64,000 nucleotides of DNA from positions 8,835-72,834 of the forward strand of contig DASXZY010000048.1 of NCBI GenBank assembly GCA_036501625.1, given 5' to 3'. Below the pieces are notes generated by a model. It was not told the origin of the DNA and did no database searches. It saw only the letters and a program-made list of their open reading frames with translations. The position numbers were made by a program, and so were the translations under genes. Below are positions 25,131 through 33,812 of this stretch, piece by piece. Origin of the DNA: Palsa-1400 sp036501625. GTDB taxonomy: Bacteria > Verrucomicrobiota > Verrucomicrobiia > Limisphaerales > Palsa-1400. Position 1 is the first letter of the stretch; each line of letters opens with the position of its first letter.

Positions 25131-26501
25131 ATGACACTAACTGAAAAACTACTGGCACGCGCGGCGGGAAAAAGCTCCGTGCAGGCGGGCGATAATGTCT
25201 GGGTCAAGGCGGATATCCTCATGACCCACGATGTCTGCGGCCCCGGAACCATCGGCGTCTTTAAACGTGAGTTCGGCCCCAAGGCCAAAGTTTGGGACCG
25301 CCACAAAGTGGTCATTATTCCCGACCATTACATTTTTACTTCGGATTCCAAATCAAATCGGAACGTCGATATTCTGCGGGATTTCGTCCGTGAGCAGGAC
25401 ATCCCCTACTTCTACGATGTCATCGACGACGCCAATGGCTCTTGGAAATTTGATTCGGGCAAAGGTCCGCTGCTCCGGCAATACGGCTCTCATTACGCGG
25501 GAGTCTGCCACACGGCCCTGCCGCAAAAGGGCCACACCCGTCCCGGCGAAATTCTTTTTGGCACCGATTCCCATACTTGCATGGCGGGCGCGTTCAATGA
25601 ATTCGCCACCGGCATCGGCAACACCGACGCCGGCTTTGTCATGGGCACGGGCAAATTGCTGCTCAGAGTCCCGGAAACGATGCACTTCCGCCTGGAAGGC
25701 AAGCTCCAGCCGGGCGTGATGGCCAAGGATGTCATTTTGCATTGCATCGGGGAAATCGGGTTCGATGGCGCGACCTATCGCGCGATGCAATTTGACGGCG
25801 ATGGTGTCAAACATTTATCGATGGACGACCGGATGACCATCGCCAACATGGCCATCGAAGCGGGCGGCAAGAATGGAATCTTTGAATTCGATGACCAGAC
25901 GCGGGCGGCGGTTGATGCCCGCTGCCGTCTCAATGGCACCCGCCAAACCTACGAACCCGTGGAGCGCGATCGGGACGAAAAATTTGTTTATGAACTGACG
26001 GTTGATCTTTCCAAACTGGAACCGACCGTCGCCTGCCACCCGGATCCGGGCCAGCGCAAATTGGCGCGGCAAATGGGCGAAACGCGGCTGGACCGTGCCT
26101 ATGTCGGCTCCTGCACCGGAGGCAAGACCAGCGATTTCCTGGAATTCGCTCGCGTGCTGCGCGGAAAGAAAGTCGCCATCGACACCTTTGGAGTGCCAGC
26201 TACGCCGGAAATCGTGCATGACCTGCAAACCGCGCGATGGGACGGCAAAACCGTCTGGCAAATTCTTATCGATGCTGGCGTGCAAATGACCGAAAACGCC
26301 GGCTGCGCGGCCTGCCTGGGCGGGCCAGTGGACACATTCGGCCGGATGAACGCACCGATGAAGTGCATTAGCGCGACAAATCGCAATTTCCCGGGCCGCA
26401 TGGGCCACAAGGAGTCGCAAGTGTTTCTCGCGTCGCCGGCAACAGTCGCAGCCAGCGCCCTGACCGGGCATATTACTGACCCCCGCGAGTATCTGAGTTG
26501 A
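25131..26501 (+). CDS. Aconitase/3-isopropylmalate dehydratase large-subunit family protein (LeuC-like)
   Basis: [4Fe-4S] hydro-lyase of 456 residues. Cluster-binding cysteines are in VGSCTGG (Cys328) and GCAACLGGP (Cys392, Cys395); other family motifs are GTDSHTCMAGAF, GIGNTD and the C-terminal NRNFPGRMGHKESQVFLASPATVAASALTG. The motif VGSCTGGKTSDF differs from VGSCTNGR of classical LeuC and is closer to homoaconitase-like branches. No small subunit (LeuD/HacB) gene is near, so the exact substrate is undecided; 3-isopropylmalate, homoaconitate and dimethylmalate are options. Confidence 0.88.
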   Translation: MTLTEKLLARAAGKSSVQAGDNVWVKADILMTHDVCGPGTIGVFKREFGPKAKVWDRHKVVIIPDHYIFTSDSKSNRNVDILRDFVREQDIPYFYDVIDDANGSWKFDSGKGPLLRQYGSHYAGVCHTALPQKGHTRPGEILFGTDSHTCMAGAFNEFATGIGNTDAGFVMGTGKLLLRVPETMHFRLEGKLQPGVMAKDVILHCIGEIGFDGATYRAMQFDGDGVKHLSMDDRMTIANMAIEAGGKNGIFEFDDQTRAAVDARCRLNGTRQTYEPVERDRDEKFVYELTVDLSKLEPTVACHPDPGQRKLARQMGETRLDRAYVGSCTGGKTSDFLEFARVLRGKKVAIDTFGVPATPEIVHDLQTARWDGKTVWQILIDAGVQMTENAGCAACLGGPVDTFGRMNAPMKCISATNRNFPGRMGHKESQVFLASPATVAASALTGHITDPREYLS

Positions 26502-26566
26502 AGTCAGCTATTGTGGAACAGGCGAAGGAGGAGGAGGAAATCGGAACGGCCGCGTTGAGCGAGCGC

Positions 26567-28477
26567 ATGGATAGTTTCTGCGCGCGGGCCATTCTCGCCA
26601 TATTCATATTCATCTTGGTTTGGGGGCCGCTGGCATTTGCCGGCAAGACCCCCGGCTCGTTTCTGGTCATCCAAGGCGCGACCGTCGCGGCTTTGGCGCT
26701 GTGGACGGTGCGATTTTGGGTGCAGCGGCCCTTCCGCCTGTTATGGCCGCCAGTCTGCTGGGCGGTCCTGGCATTCCTCGTTTACGCGCTGGCGCGGTGC
26801 CGGTTGGTGGAGGTTGAATACGCAGGCCGTCAACAATGGATTCATGTGCTGGTTTACGGCGCGCTCTTCTTCCTGGCGATGAACAATCTCAACCGAACTC
26901 ATTCCGCCACGCAAGTTAGCATTGTGCTTGTCGCGGTGGGATTCGCTTCGGCCCTGCTGGCGGTGTTTCAATTTGCTTCGCATTATCAAAGAGTCTGGGG
27001 GATGTCTCTGGACCAGTATTATTGGGACCGAGGCAGCGGCGGGTTTTTGAATCCGGACCATTTGGCCGATTTCCTTTGCATCACCGTTCCGCTGGCGCTG
27101 GCTTATGCGATTATGGGCCGGGTTTCGGCCATCAGCCGGGTATTGCTGGCGTACGCGGCAGTGGGGATGCTGGCGGGAGTCGTGGTGTCTGTTTCGCGTG
27201 GAGGTATTGCGGTTGCGATCGTCATGCTGGCCCTTTTTTGCGCGGCGCTCTTCGCCAGCAAGGATTTCTGGAAGCAGGCTCTGATATTGCTGTGTGTTTT
27301 GACGGCGCTGGCACTGGGGGCGGCGACTCAGTTTGATTCAATCCAAAAGAGATTTCAGGCGGCGGTCGCTCATGGAACAAAAGGCGACGAGCGGCCCCTC
27401 TATTGGGAGGGCGCGCTTAAGTTGTTCGAGCGCGCTCCCCTCTTGGGCGTCGGGCCGGGGCATTTTGACGTCGAATTCCCATCCGTCCGGAATTGGAGGG
27501 TGCAAGACCGCCCGAATTACGCCCATAATGATTACCTCAACACGCTATGCGACTGGGGCATCCTCGGCCTTGGCATTATTGCGGCGGCTTGCGGACTGCT
27601 GGTTTGGGTGGCGCGCCAGGCCTGGCAAGGCTCGCGCCGCAGTTCCGCGCGCGATTCCAAGATGAGCGACCGCTCCGCGTTTGTGGTGGGCGCGTCGGTG
27701 GCGTTGCTGGCCGTCATGGTGCATTGCGTCGTGGAATACAACATGCATGTCCCCGCGCTGGCCATTGCGGTGATCACATTGATGGCGCTGCTGGCCGCGC
27801 AAGTTCGATTTGCCACGGAACGATATTGGAGGAACCCCGGCCGGCATGGAAAAATCCTCTTGACTACAGTTTCAGCGGCGGCCATATTCTATTTGACCTT
27901 CCAGGGCGCGCGCAAGGGAACCGAAGTGTATTGGCGGAACCAAGCCATGGCCGCGGACACTCCGCCAGCCTCGACCCTGGCCTTTCTCGCCAAGGCCCAC
28001 GAAGCGCAGCCGATGGACTGGGAACTGGATTACAAAATGGGCGAAGGCCTGTGGCTGTTAAGCCTCCAGGAAGATCCGGATTATCTCGACCGTGCCAAAC
28101 AAGCCTTCGACTGGTACGACAAGACCGCCAAGTTGAATCCCTATGACGGCTACGCCCCGGTGGGTTGCGGCATGTGCCTGGACCGAATGGGAAAAGTGCG
28201 GGAGGCGACGCCTTTTTTTCGGACGGCCATCACCAAGGACCCGCACAACTGCCAGATCAATCTCGAAGTGGGCCGTCATTGCATCGCGCTGGGCGAATTG
28301 GATGCCGCCTGGAAATGGGTCCAGGCTGGCAACCGATGGGCCGCGACAGCCGTGGCCAACGCGGAATCGATGAGGCTTTACGAACTTATGCGCGATCCGC
28401 TGTGGGTGGCCGGGGCCAAGCTGCCGGGCGCGGAGAAATTGCCGGCGAATGATCCTCTGCTCAAAGGCCCGGATTAG
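26567..28477 (+). CDS. O-antigen ligase/polymerase-family protein with TPR tail
   Basis: About twelve hydrophobic segments, then a soluble C-terminal region. The central block FLNPDHLADFLCITVPLALAYA and the periplasmic loop ending in FERAPLLGVGPGHFDVEFP and NYAHNDYLNTLCDWGILGLG are the Wzy_C signature of WaaL/Wzy proteins. The last 200 residues form TPR-like helices (AKQAFDWYDKTAKLNPYDGYAPVGCGMCLDRMGK). Start is uncertain: the frame is open back to a TTG at 26498 that overlaps the stop of the previous gene; I prefer the ATG. It likely joins or polymerises a surface glycan. Confidence 0.85.
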   Translation: MDSFCARAILAIFIFILVWGPLAFAGKTPGSFLVIQGATVAALALWTVRFWVQRPFRLLWPPVCWAVLAFLVYALARCRLVEVEYAGRQQWIHVLVYGALFFLAMNNLNRTHSATQVSIVLVAVGFASALLAVFQFASHYQRVWGMSLDQYYWDRGSGGFLNPDHLADFLCITVPLALAYAIMGRVSAISRVLLAYAAVGMLAGVVVSVSRGGIAVAIVMLALFCAALFASKDFWKQALILLCVLTALALGAATQFDSIQKRFQAAVAHGTKGDERPLYWEGALKLFERAPLLGVGPGHFDVEFPSVRNWRVQDRPNYAHNDYLNTLCDWGILGLGIIAAACGLLVWVARQAWQGSRRSSARDSKMSDRSAFVVGASVALLAVMVHCVVEYNMHVPALAIAVITLMALLAAQVRFATERYWRNPGRHGKILLTTVSAAAIFYLTFQGARKGTEVYWRNQAMAADTPPASTLAFLAKAHEAQPMDWELDYKMGEGLWLLSLQEDPDYLDRAKQAFDWYDKTAKLNPYDGYAPVGCGMCLDRMGKVREATPFFRTAITKDPHNCQINLEVGRHCIALGELDAAWKWVQAGNRWAATAVANAESMRLYELMRDPLWVAGAKLPGAEKLPANDPLLKGPD

Positions 28478-28507
28478 AACCCATCCCCTATTTATGAGAT
28501 GGGTTCT
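28476..28507 (+). terminator. Hairpin after the O-antigen ligase gene
   Basis: The perfect 10-bp arms AGAACCCATC and GATGGGTTCT flank a 12-base loop, and the first arm begins at the stop codon. No U-run follows, so it is a weak intrinsic terminator or a transcript-stabilising hairpin. Confidence 0.5.
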
Positions 28508-28585
28508 AGCTTGCATTCAATCCGTTCTGGCCCCATGCTGGCCGCGATATATAATGAAACAATCCGACCTCGTGCATCCACATAA

Positions 28586-30205
28586 ATGAGCGCGCCCCCA
28601 GAACCAGAGTTTGACCTGGAAAAGCTTTTCTTGCCCGCCTGGGCTCAGGACTCGAACCAAGTTAATCGTTACGCCAATTTCGCCGGTGACGACCGCCCCG
28701 AACGCAAATATGACGGCGACCGCCCCGGCCGCCGGCCGCCGCGCCGCGATCATCCAGGCGGACCAAGGCCGGGCGGAGCAAGACCTGGCGGACGGCGTCC
28801 CGAAGGCGGATCGCGTGAAGGACGCCGCCCGGATTCTCGTCCGCAGCACGGACAAGGCCGTCCTCCGCAACCGGAGCCGCTGCCGCCGCTGCCGGTAACT
28901 GTGTCGATCCTGGCCGAAGAGAAGGGATCGGAATCGCTGGCGCGGCAGATTCGGGCCACGGGCCGGGCCTATCCGTTGTTTGACATTGCTCAATTGATCT
29001 TGCAGAAGCCGGAACGGCACATGGTCAAATTTGAAGTCAAGAAGAATTCGGAGGGGAAGCCGCTTCAGCCGCTCTTCCTCTGCGCGCTGGATGACTCGCT
29101 TTGGCTTTCCGAGGACGAAGCCGTCCAGCATGTGCTGGCACGCCACTTCCAGACCTTTTACCAAATTGAGCGAACCGCGACCGAGCCGCCCCGCGGCACC
29201 TACACCTTCGTGGCCCAATGCGGCTTGAGCGGAAAAATTCTCGGCCCGCCCAATTATCACGATTACCAGGCGCAATTGCATAAATTGCACACAGAACGCT
29301 TCGCGCGCATGCCCTTTGAGGCCTTCAAGGCGCGCGTGAAGATCGTCAAGGACGAGGCGATCGTCAAACAATGGATTGAAGATCGCAGCTTCAAGAACGA
29401 ATACAACTGCCTAAACGTGACTGAGCCGAAGAAATTAGGGAGCCGTGACGAAGTGGCCCGGCATTTTCGCGAAGTTCACATGGCGAACATCATCAAGCCA
29501 GTGGACAGCCACACTTTCACCGGCGCCGCCGCGCGGGAGCAGCGCTCGCCCGGATTGCAGCGTGCGGTGCGGGCCGCCTGGGAAGACCAGCGGCGTTTTC
29601 CGCTGCAACTGGCCATGGCCTTGAGCCAGCAATTCGCGGGGCACGGCTTGCAATTCTTTAAGGTCAACCGCACGGTGACGCACGTCTCGGTCGCGCGCCC
29701 CTATTATCTCGACATGGAAGCGACGCCAGTATCCGAAGGAGTGCGGCGCATTGTCGAGTTCATCAATACTCATCCAAAATCCACGCGGCGAAAATTGATG
29801 GAAGCATTGGCCCCAGCGCCAGCTCCCGCGCCAGCGCCGGCGGCCCCCCCCGCTGAAGGCGCAACCGCAGTCCCAGCCGCGCCCGCCGCTGAACCCGCCG
29901 CTCTGCCACCGGAACAAACCGCGATCGCGAGTGATTTGCATTGGCTGATCCACGAAGGGCATGTCATTGAATTTGCCAACGGCCTTCTAGAAACCGCCAA
30001 GAAACCTCAGCCCAAACCGCCCAAACCTGAAAAAGCGGCCGGCCCAGCCGGAACGCCCGGGGCGGCCGCAGCCGCTGTGGTTGAATCATCCGAACCCGCC
30101 GCCCCGGCTGCCATTGAAGTTGAGGGCGAAGTCACCACGGAACCCATGGTGGAGGCTCCCCCGGAAGAGACCGCCGCGCCACCGCCCTCGGAAACTCCCG
30201 GTTGA
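28586..30205 (+). CDS. Unrecognised large basic protein with Arg/Gly-rich N-terminus and split winged-helix-like tail
   Basis: A 539-residue cytoplasmic protein that I cannot assign to a named family. Residues about 36-100 are very rich in Arg, Gly and Pro (RPGG and GGRR repeats), as in RNA-binding tails. Residues about 105-400 look folded, with segments LFDIAQLILQKPERHMVKFEV and NYHDYQAQLHKLHTERFARMP. Near the end, IVEFINTHPKSTRRKLMEAL and DLHWLIHEGHVIEFANGLL look like two parts of a winged helix separated by a Pro/Ala linker. The C-terminus is again Pro/Ala/Glu-rich. Nucleic-acid binding is inference. Confidence 0.85.
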   Translation: MSAPPEPEFDLEKLFLPAWAQDSNQVNRYANFAGDDRPERKYDGDRPGRRPPRRDHPGGPRPGGARPGGRRPEGGSREGRRPDSRPQHGQGRPPQPEPLPPLPVTVSILAEEKGSESLARQIRATGRAYPLFDIAQLILQKPERHMVKFEVKKNSEGKPLQPLFLCALDDSLWLSEDEAVQHVLARHFQTFYQIERTATEPPRGTYTFVAQCGLSGKILGPPNYHDYQAQLHKLHTERFARMPFEAFKARVKIVKDEAIVKQWIEDRSFKNEYNCLNVTEPKKLGSRDEVARHFREVHMANIIKPVDSHTFTGAAAREQRSPGLQRAVRAAWEDQRRFPLQLAMALSQQFAGHGLQFFKVNRTVTHVSVARPYYLDMEATPVSEGVRRIVEFINTHPKSTRRKLMEALAPAPAPAPAPAAPPAEGATAVPAAPAAEPAALPPEQTAIASDLHWLIHEGHVIEFANGLLETAKKPQPKPPKPEKAAGPAGTPGAAAAAVVESSEPAAPAAIEVEGEVTTEPMVEAPPEETAAPPPSETPG

Positions 30206-30212
30206 ATTGCTT

Positions 30213-30707
30213 TTACGGCGGAAGCGCTTCCCCCTGCCATTCCATTCGGTCGCGCACACCGTCGCCGCCCGTTTTGGCGAAGCCCAACCGCTGGTATAAA
30301 CGGGCCGCGCGATGGTTTGTCAGGACGCTGAGTTGAACCCGCTTTTTGGCGGCGGCAGCTTCGCGCTGGAGGCCTTGCACGAGCGCGGTGCCGATGCCCG
30401 CGCCGCGCCAAGCCGGCAAAAGGGCGATATCAACCAGGCGAAATTCGTGCTGCGCGCGATCAACCACGATGCGGCCAATGGCCTGCCCGGCGGACATGAC
30501 GATGGCGAATTCCGCGGCAGGAGAATCCGCGCGCTGGCCGCGCTGCTGGGCGTGGAATTGCATTCTAAGGAAGGCTGTGCGCATTTCGGGGGGCCAGTCC
30601 ACGGCTTCCATTTCCTCCTTGCGCGTGCTGATGTAAACTTCCAACAAGAACAGTTCGTCCTCCGGCTTTTCGGGCCGCAAACAAATGTCAGCTAGATGAA
30701 CTGCCAT
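30213..30707 (-). CDS. GNAT-family N-acetyltransferase
   Basis: A 164-residue acetyl-CoA-dependent transferase. Motif A is VDIALLPAWRGAGIGTALVQGLQREA, with the acetyl-CoA pyrophosphate loop RGAGIG, and motif B is LSVLTNHRAARLYQRLGF. The start MAVHLADICLRPEKPEDELF was chosen because GNAT homology starts there; the frame is open 28 codons further upstream. The substrate cannot be told from the sequence. It is convergent with the preceding gene, 7 bases apart. Confidence 0.88.
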   Translation of the reverse strand: MAVHLADICLRPEKPEDELFLLEVYISTRKEEMEAVDWPPEMRTAFLRMQFHAQQRGQRADSPAAEFAIVMSAGQAIGRIVVDRAQHEFRLVDIALLPAWRGAGIGTALVQGLQREAAAAKKRVQLSVLTNHRAARLYQRLGFAKTGGDGVRDRMEWQGEALPP

Positions 30708-30833
30708 ATAACGCTGCCGGCACCTGGCCGCGATGACGGCGCGTCGGGATTCATTTCCATAACGTTCGCATAGAATAGGAGCGGCCGCCACGATTGCTCA
30801 ACTGGAAAAGTCTGAAAAAATTTGGCGCGGTCC

Positions 30834-30862
30834 GCGGCGCCCCTTTTGGAAAAAGGCGCCGC
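30834..30862. other. GC-rich hairpin in the divergent GNAT/GYF-cNMP promoter region
   Basis: The perfect 8-bp arms GCGGCGCC and GGCGCCGC flank a 13-base loop (30842-30854). It lies 45 bases upstream of the GYF-cNMP gene, between divergent genes, so it may be an operator or 5' leader element. AT-rich DNA (ATAACTATGTTATAG) follows directly and could contain a -10 box. Confidence 0.35.
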
Positions 30863-30906
30863 GAATTTCCGCTTTCCTTTTGGCATAACTATGTTATAGA
30901 TGCGGT

Positions 30907-31629
30907 GTGGCCGTCGAAGCAAGCCAGAGTGTAGTTTACAGTATCTGGGCCGCGGACAATATCGTCTATGGCCCGGTGGAGTTGCCTGCATTGATCGGCT
31001 GGGTGAAGGACGAACGGGTTTTGACGGACACCTGGGTTTTCGACGGCCAGAACGACCGTTGGCGCAAAGCGGCCAGCCTGCCCGAACTGGCGCTATTCTT
31101 CCGCAAGAAAAACGACGGCAGCGCGGCCGGGGCTGCAACAGGATTTTCCATCGGCGATTCGGATATCACGCCCGGCATGTTGCGCCGGGTCAAGGCCCTG
31201 GCCGAGTTGAGTGACGACCAGTTGGGGCGGTTCGTCAATTACATGGAGGCCCAGACGGCGCGGCAATGGTCGCAGATCGTCAAACAAGGGGATCCCGACG
31301 ATGGCATGTACCTGGTACTGGATGGCGAATTGCGGGTGCGGCTGATGATTGGCGGCAAAGAAACCATCCTGGCCACACTCGGTCCCGGCGAATGTTTTGG
31401 CGAGATCGCCTTATTTGACCAAGGCCCGCGATCGGCCGACGTGCTGGCCAACAAGGACAGCATTTTGCTCAAAATATCCTCCGAAGCATTTGACAAGCTG
31501 CGCCGCGAGGCGCCGGAGTTGTCCGCTCCGATCCTGTTTGCCATTAGCAAGACCCTGGCAGCCCGGATTCGCGCGGACAATAAACGAATCAAGGACTCCG
31601 TGACCTTCGCCCGCGCCGCCGGCCATTGA
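30907..31629 (+). CDS. GYF_2-domain and cyclic-nucleotide-binding-domain protein
   Basis: A 240-residue cytoplasmic protein. Residues about 10-65 look like a GYF_2 domain (YSIWAADNIVYGPVELPALIGWVKDERV and WVFDGQNDRWRKAASLPEL). Residues about 100-225 form a cNMP-binding jelly roll: KQGDPDDGMYLVLDGELRVRL, GPGECFGEIALFDQGPRSADVLA. The phosphate-binding cassette FGEIALFDQGPRSA keeps the Glu and Arg that bind cyclic nucleotides. There is no HTH, so it is not a CRP-type regulator but probably a signalling adaptor. GTG start. Confidence 0.85.
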   Translation: MAVEASQSVVYSIWAADNIVYGPVELPALIGWVKDERVLTDTWVFDGQNDRWRKAASLPELALFFRKKNDGSAAGAATGFSIGDSDITPGMLRRVKALAELSDDQLGRFVNYMEAQTARQWSQIVKQGDPDDGMYLVLDGELRVRLMIGGKETILATLGPGECFGEIALFDQGPRSADVLANKDSILLKISSEAFDKLRREAPELSAPILFAISKTLAARIRADNKRIKDSVTFARAAGH

Positions 31630-31772
31630 CCACGCAAGGTGGCATTTTAAGCAACTTGCGCAGAAAGCGACAATTCCGCGTTTGGTTTTCATTTTGGCAC
31701 CGCTTCCGGCGACATCGCAAGTGGTTGATCTATAGACGCTTGGAACTTAGGGCTTGCCTTTTTTTCCAGCTA

Positions 31773-31788
31773 TGGCATCGGCTTTGCT
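31773..31788 (+). promoter_or_regulatory. Sigma-54 (-24/-12) promoter of the PII-amtB operon
   Basis: The sequence TGGCATCGGCTTTGCT has GG and GC separated by exactly 10 bases, and matches TGGCAC-N5-TTGCW at all but one of the strongly conserved positions. It lies 43 bases upstream of the PII ATG. Sigma-54 promoters with NtrC-type activators are the usual control of glnK-amtB. A TTGGCACC half-site near 31693 could be part of an enhancer, but no full NtrC site was found. Confidence 0.75.
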
Positions 31789-31830
31789 GTGATGGGTTTG
31801 TCCAATCAAGGGCGCCCAGCTTGTAATCTA

Positions 31831-32169
31831 ATGAAAAAAATTGAAGCGATTATTAAACCATTCAAACTGGAGGAAGTGAAGGACGCCCTGAGCCAAATAG
31901 GAATCGAGGGCATGACCGTCAGCGAAGTGAAAGGCTTCGGGCGGCAAAAAGGACACACTGAAATTTATCGCGGCAGTGAGTACAAAGTTGATTTTCTGCC
32001 CAAGATCAAGATCGAGATCGTTCTGCCTGACGCCAATGTGGATGGCGCGGTTGGGGCCATTGTCAGTTCGGCCAAGACTGGCAAGATCGGAGATGGAAAG
32101 GTATTCGTATCGGATGTCGAAGAAATCATTCGCATCCGCACCGAAGAAAAAGGTGACGCAGCCATCTAA
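31831..32169 (+). CDS. glnK: Nitrogen regulatory protein PII (GlnB/GlnK)
   Basis: Trimeric sensor of 2-oxoglutarate, ATP/ADP and nitrogen state. At 112 residues it has normal length. The T-loop has GRQKGHTEIYRGSEY with Tyr51, the uridylylation site in proteobacteria, and the second signature reads TGKIGDGKVFVSDVEEIIRIRT. The ATG giving MKKIEAIIKPFKLEEV is the family start; the frame is open 14 codons upstream. It is followed 40 bases later by amtB, supporting GlnK over GlnB. A sigma-54 promoter precedes it. Confidence 0.95.
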   Translation: MKKIEAIIKPFKLEEVKDALSQIGIEGMTVSEVKGFGRQKGHTEIYRGSEYKVDFLPKIKIEIVLPDANVDGAVGAIVSSAKTGKIGDGKVFVSDVEEIIRIRTEEKGDAAI

Positions 32170-32209
32170 CCAGCCAACCATAAACGAACCCATCCCCGTT
32201 GAGGCCTTT

Positions 32210-33703
32210 ATGACAAAGTCTCTCTTGCTCTTTTTCTTTGCCGCCTTCCTGGTTGCTGGCGGTTCAGCAGCTTCGGCTGGCATCCCTCCAACCGTCAAGC
32301 GCGCCCAGCCGACCTTGGAGCAGCGCGTGGCGGATTTGGAAGCCTACGTCAACAATGGCTCCCGCGCGGCTGATACCGCCCAGGATGTCAGTTCCAAATT
32401 AGGCTCGTATGACGAAAAAGCCAATGCGTTCACGCCCAACCCCGGCCCCGGCCCCAATGCCTGGCAAATGACTTCGGCCGCGCTCGTGCTGTTCATGACG
32501 CTGCCCGGCCTGGCTTTGTTCTATGGCGGCCTGGTGCGGCGCAAAAACATTTTGTCCGTGATGGCCCAATGCCTTTTGATCACGGGGCTGGTCACCATTC
32601 TATGGTACATTTGCGGTTACAGCCTCGTCTTTCACAAAGGCAACGCGTTTCTGGGCAATCTGGACTTCGCTTTCCTCAACAACGTCGATTCCAGCCCGAA
32701 TACTGATTATTCCAATTGGGTATCGCAAAATGTGTTCGCCATGTACCAGTTGATGTTTGCCATCATCACGCCCGCGTTGATCATTGGCTCCATCGCCGAA
32801 CGCATGAAGTTTTCCGCGATCTTCATGTTTATGACGCTGTGGATGTTCGTCGTCTATTTCCCGCAAGCCCACATGATCTGGGGCATTGACGGCATGATGA
32901 ACGGCGTCTTCAACAGCGATGCCAAAATTCACGCCATTGATTTCGCGGGCGGCACGGTCGTTCATATGACATCGGGCTGGTCCGCATTGATCCTGTGCCT
33001 GATCCTGGGCAAGCGGAAGGGCTTTGGCAAAGAGAACTTCGCCCCGCACAGCATGGTTTTGTGCATGATCGGCACCGGCATGCTGTGGGTAGGCTGGTAT
33101 GGATTCAACGCCGGCAGCGCCGTAGCCGCCGATGTCATCGCCGCGAACGCTTTCACGACCACAACGCTGGCTGCCGCCGTGGCATCCTTTGTCTGGCCGA
33201 TGATGGAATGGATCGCGCGCGGCAAGCCAAGCGTGCTGGGCTTCTGTTCAGGCGCGGTGGCGGGCCTTGTGGTGATTACCCCCGCCTGCGGATTTGTCAC
33301 TCCTGGCGGCTCGGTCCTTATTGGGATTTGCGCCGGGCTGATACCGTGGTTCTTTTGTTACAAGATCAAAGGCTGGTTCGGTTATGATGACGCGCTGGAT
33401 ACCTTCGGGGTTCACGCCGTCGGCGGGACCATTGGCGCGCTGCTGACTGGAGTGCTGGCCCGCCCATCCGTTAATGCCAATCTGGCAGCCGCGAGCCTTA
33501 AATCATACGTGACCGGTTCGCCGCTGCAGCCATTGGTGTTCGAACAGCTCAAGGCCATCGGAGTGACGCTCGTCTTGGCCATCTCCGGCACCGTAGTGAT
33601 AGCGTACATCGTCAAGGCCCTCATTGGGCTGCGTCCAAGTGAAGAAGTGGAAACCATCGGTCTTGATCTGGCTGATCACGAAGAGGAGGGTTACCACGGA
33701 TAA
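32210..33703 (+). CDS. amtB: Ammonium transporter AmtB
   Basis: Trimeric ammonia channel of 497 residues, with a signal-like N-terminus (MTKSLLLFFFAAFLVAGGSAASA) and eleven hydrophobic segments. The pore histidine pair is in GGTVVHMTSGW and DTFGVHAVGGTIGAL; other signatures are LPGLALFYGGLVRRKNILS, IIGSIAERMKF and WVGWYGFNAGSA. A soluble stretch of about 50 residues before the first channel helix is longer than in E. coli. GAGG lies 5 bases before the ATG. PII, encoded just upstream, is its known blocker. Confidence 0.96.
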   Translation: MTKSLLLFFFAAFLVAGGSAASAGIPPTVKRAQPTLEQRVADLEAYVNNGSRAADTAQDVSSKLGSYDEKANAFTPNPGPGPNAWQMTSAALVLFMTLPGLALFYGGLVRRKNILSVMAQCLLITGLVTILWYICGYSLVFHKGNAFLGNLDFAFLNNVDSSPNTDYSNWVSQNVFAMYQLMFAIITPALIIGSIAERMKFSAIFMFMTLWMFVVYFPQAHMIWGIDGMMNGVFNSDAKIHAIDFAGGTVVHMTSGWSALILCLILGKRKGFGKENFAPHSMVLCMIGTGMLWVGWYGFNAGSAVAADVIAANAFTTTTLAAAVASFVWPMMEWIARGKPSVLGFCSGAVAGLVVITPACGFVTPGGSVLIGICAGLIPWFFCYKIKGWFGYDDALDTFGVHAVGGTIGALLTGVLARPSVNANLAAASLKSYVTGSPLQPLVFEQLKAIGVTLVLAISGTVVIAYIVKALIGLRPSEEVETIGLDLADHEEEGYHG

Positions 33704-33812
33704 TTCAAAGCTCCGCTGCGCCAGTCAGTGGACGACAGACGCCGATGGCGCGGCGGGGCCGAAGTAAAAACAAACAGAAAATGCGAATCCAAATAATGCG
33801 AAACCCAACAAT

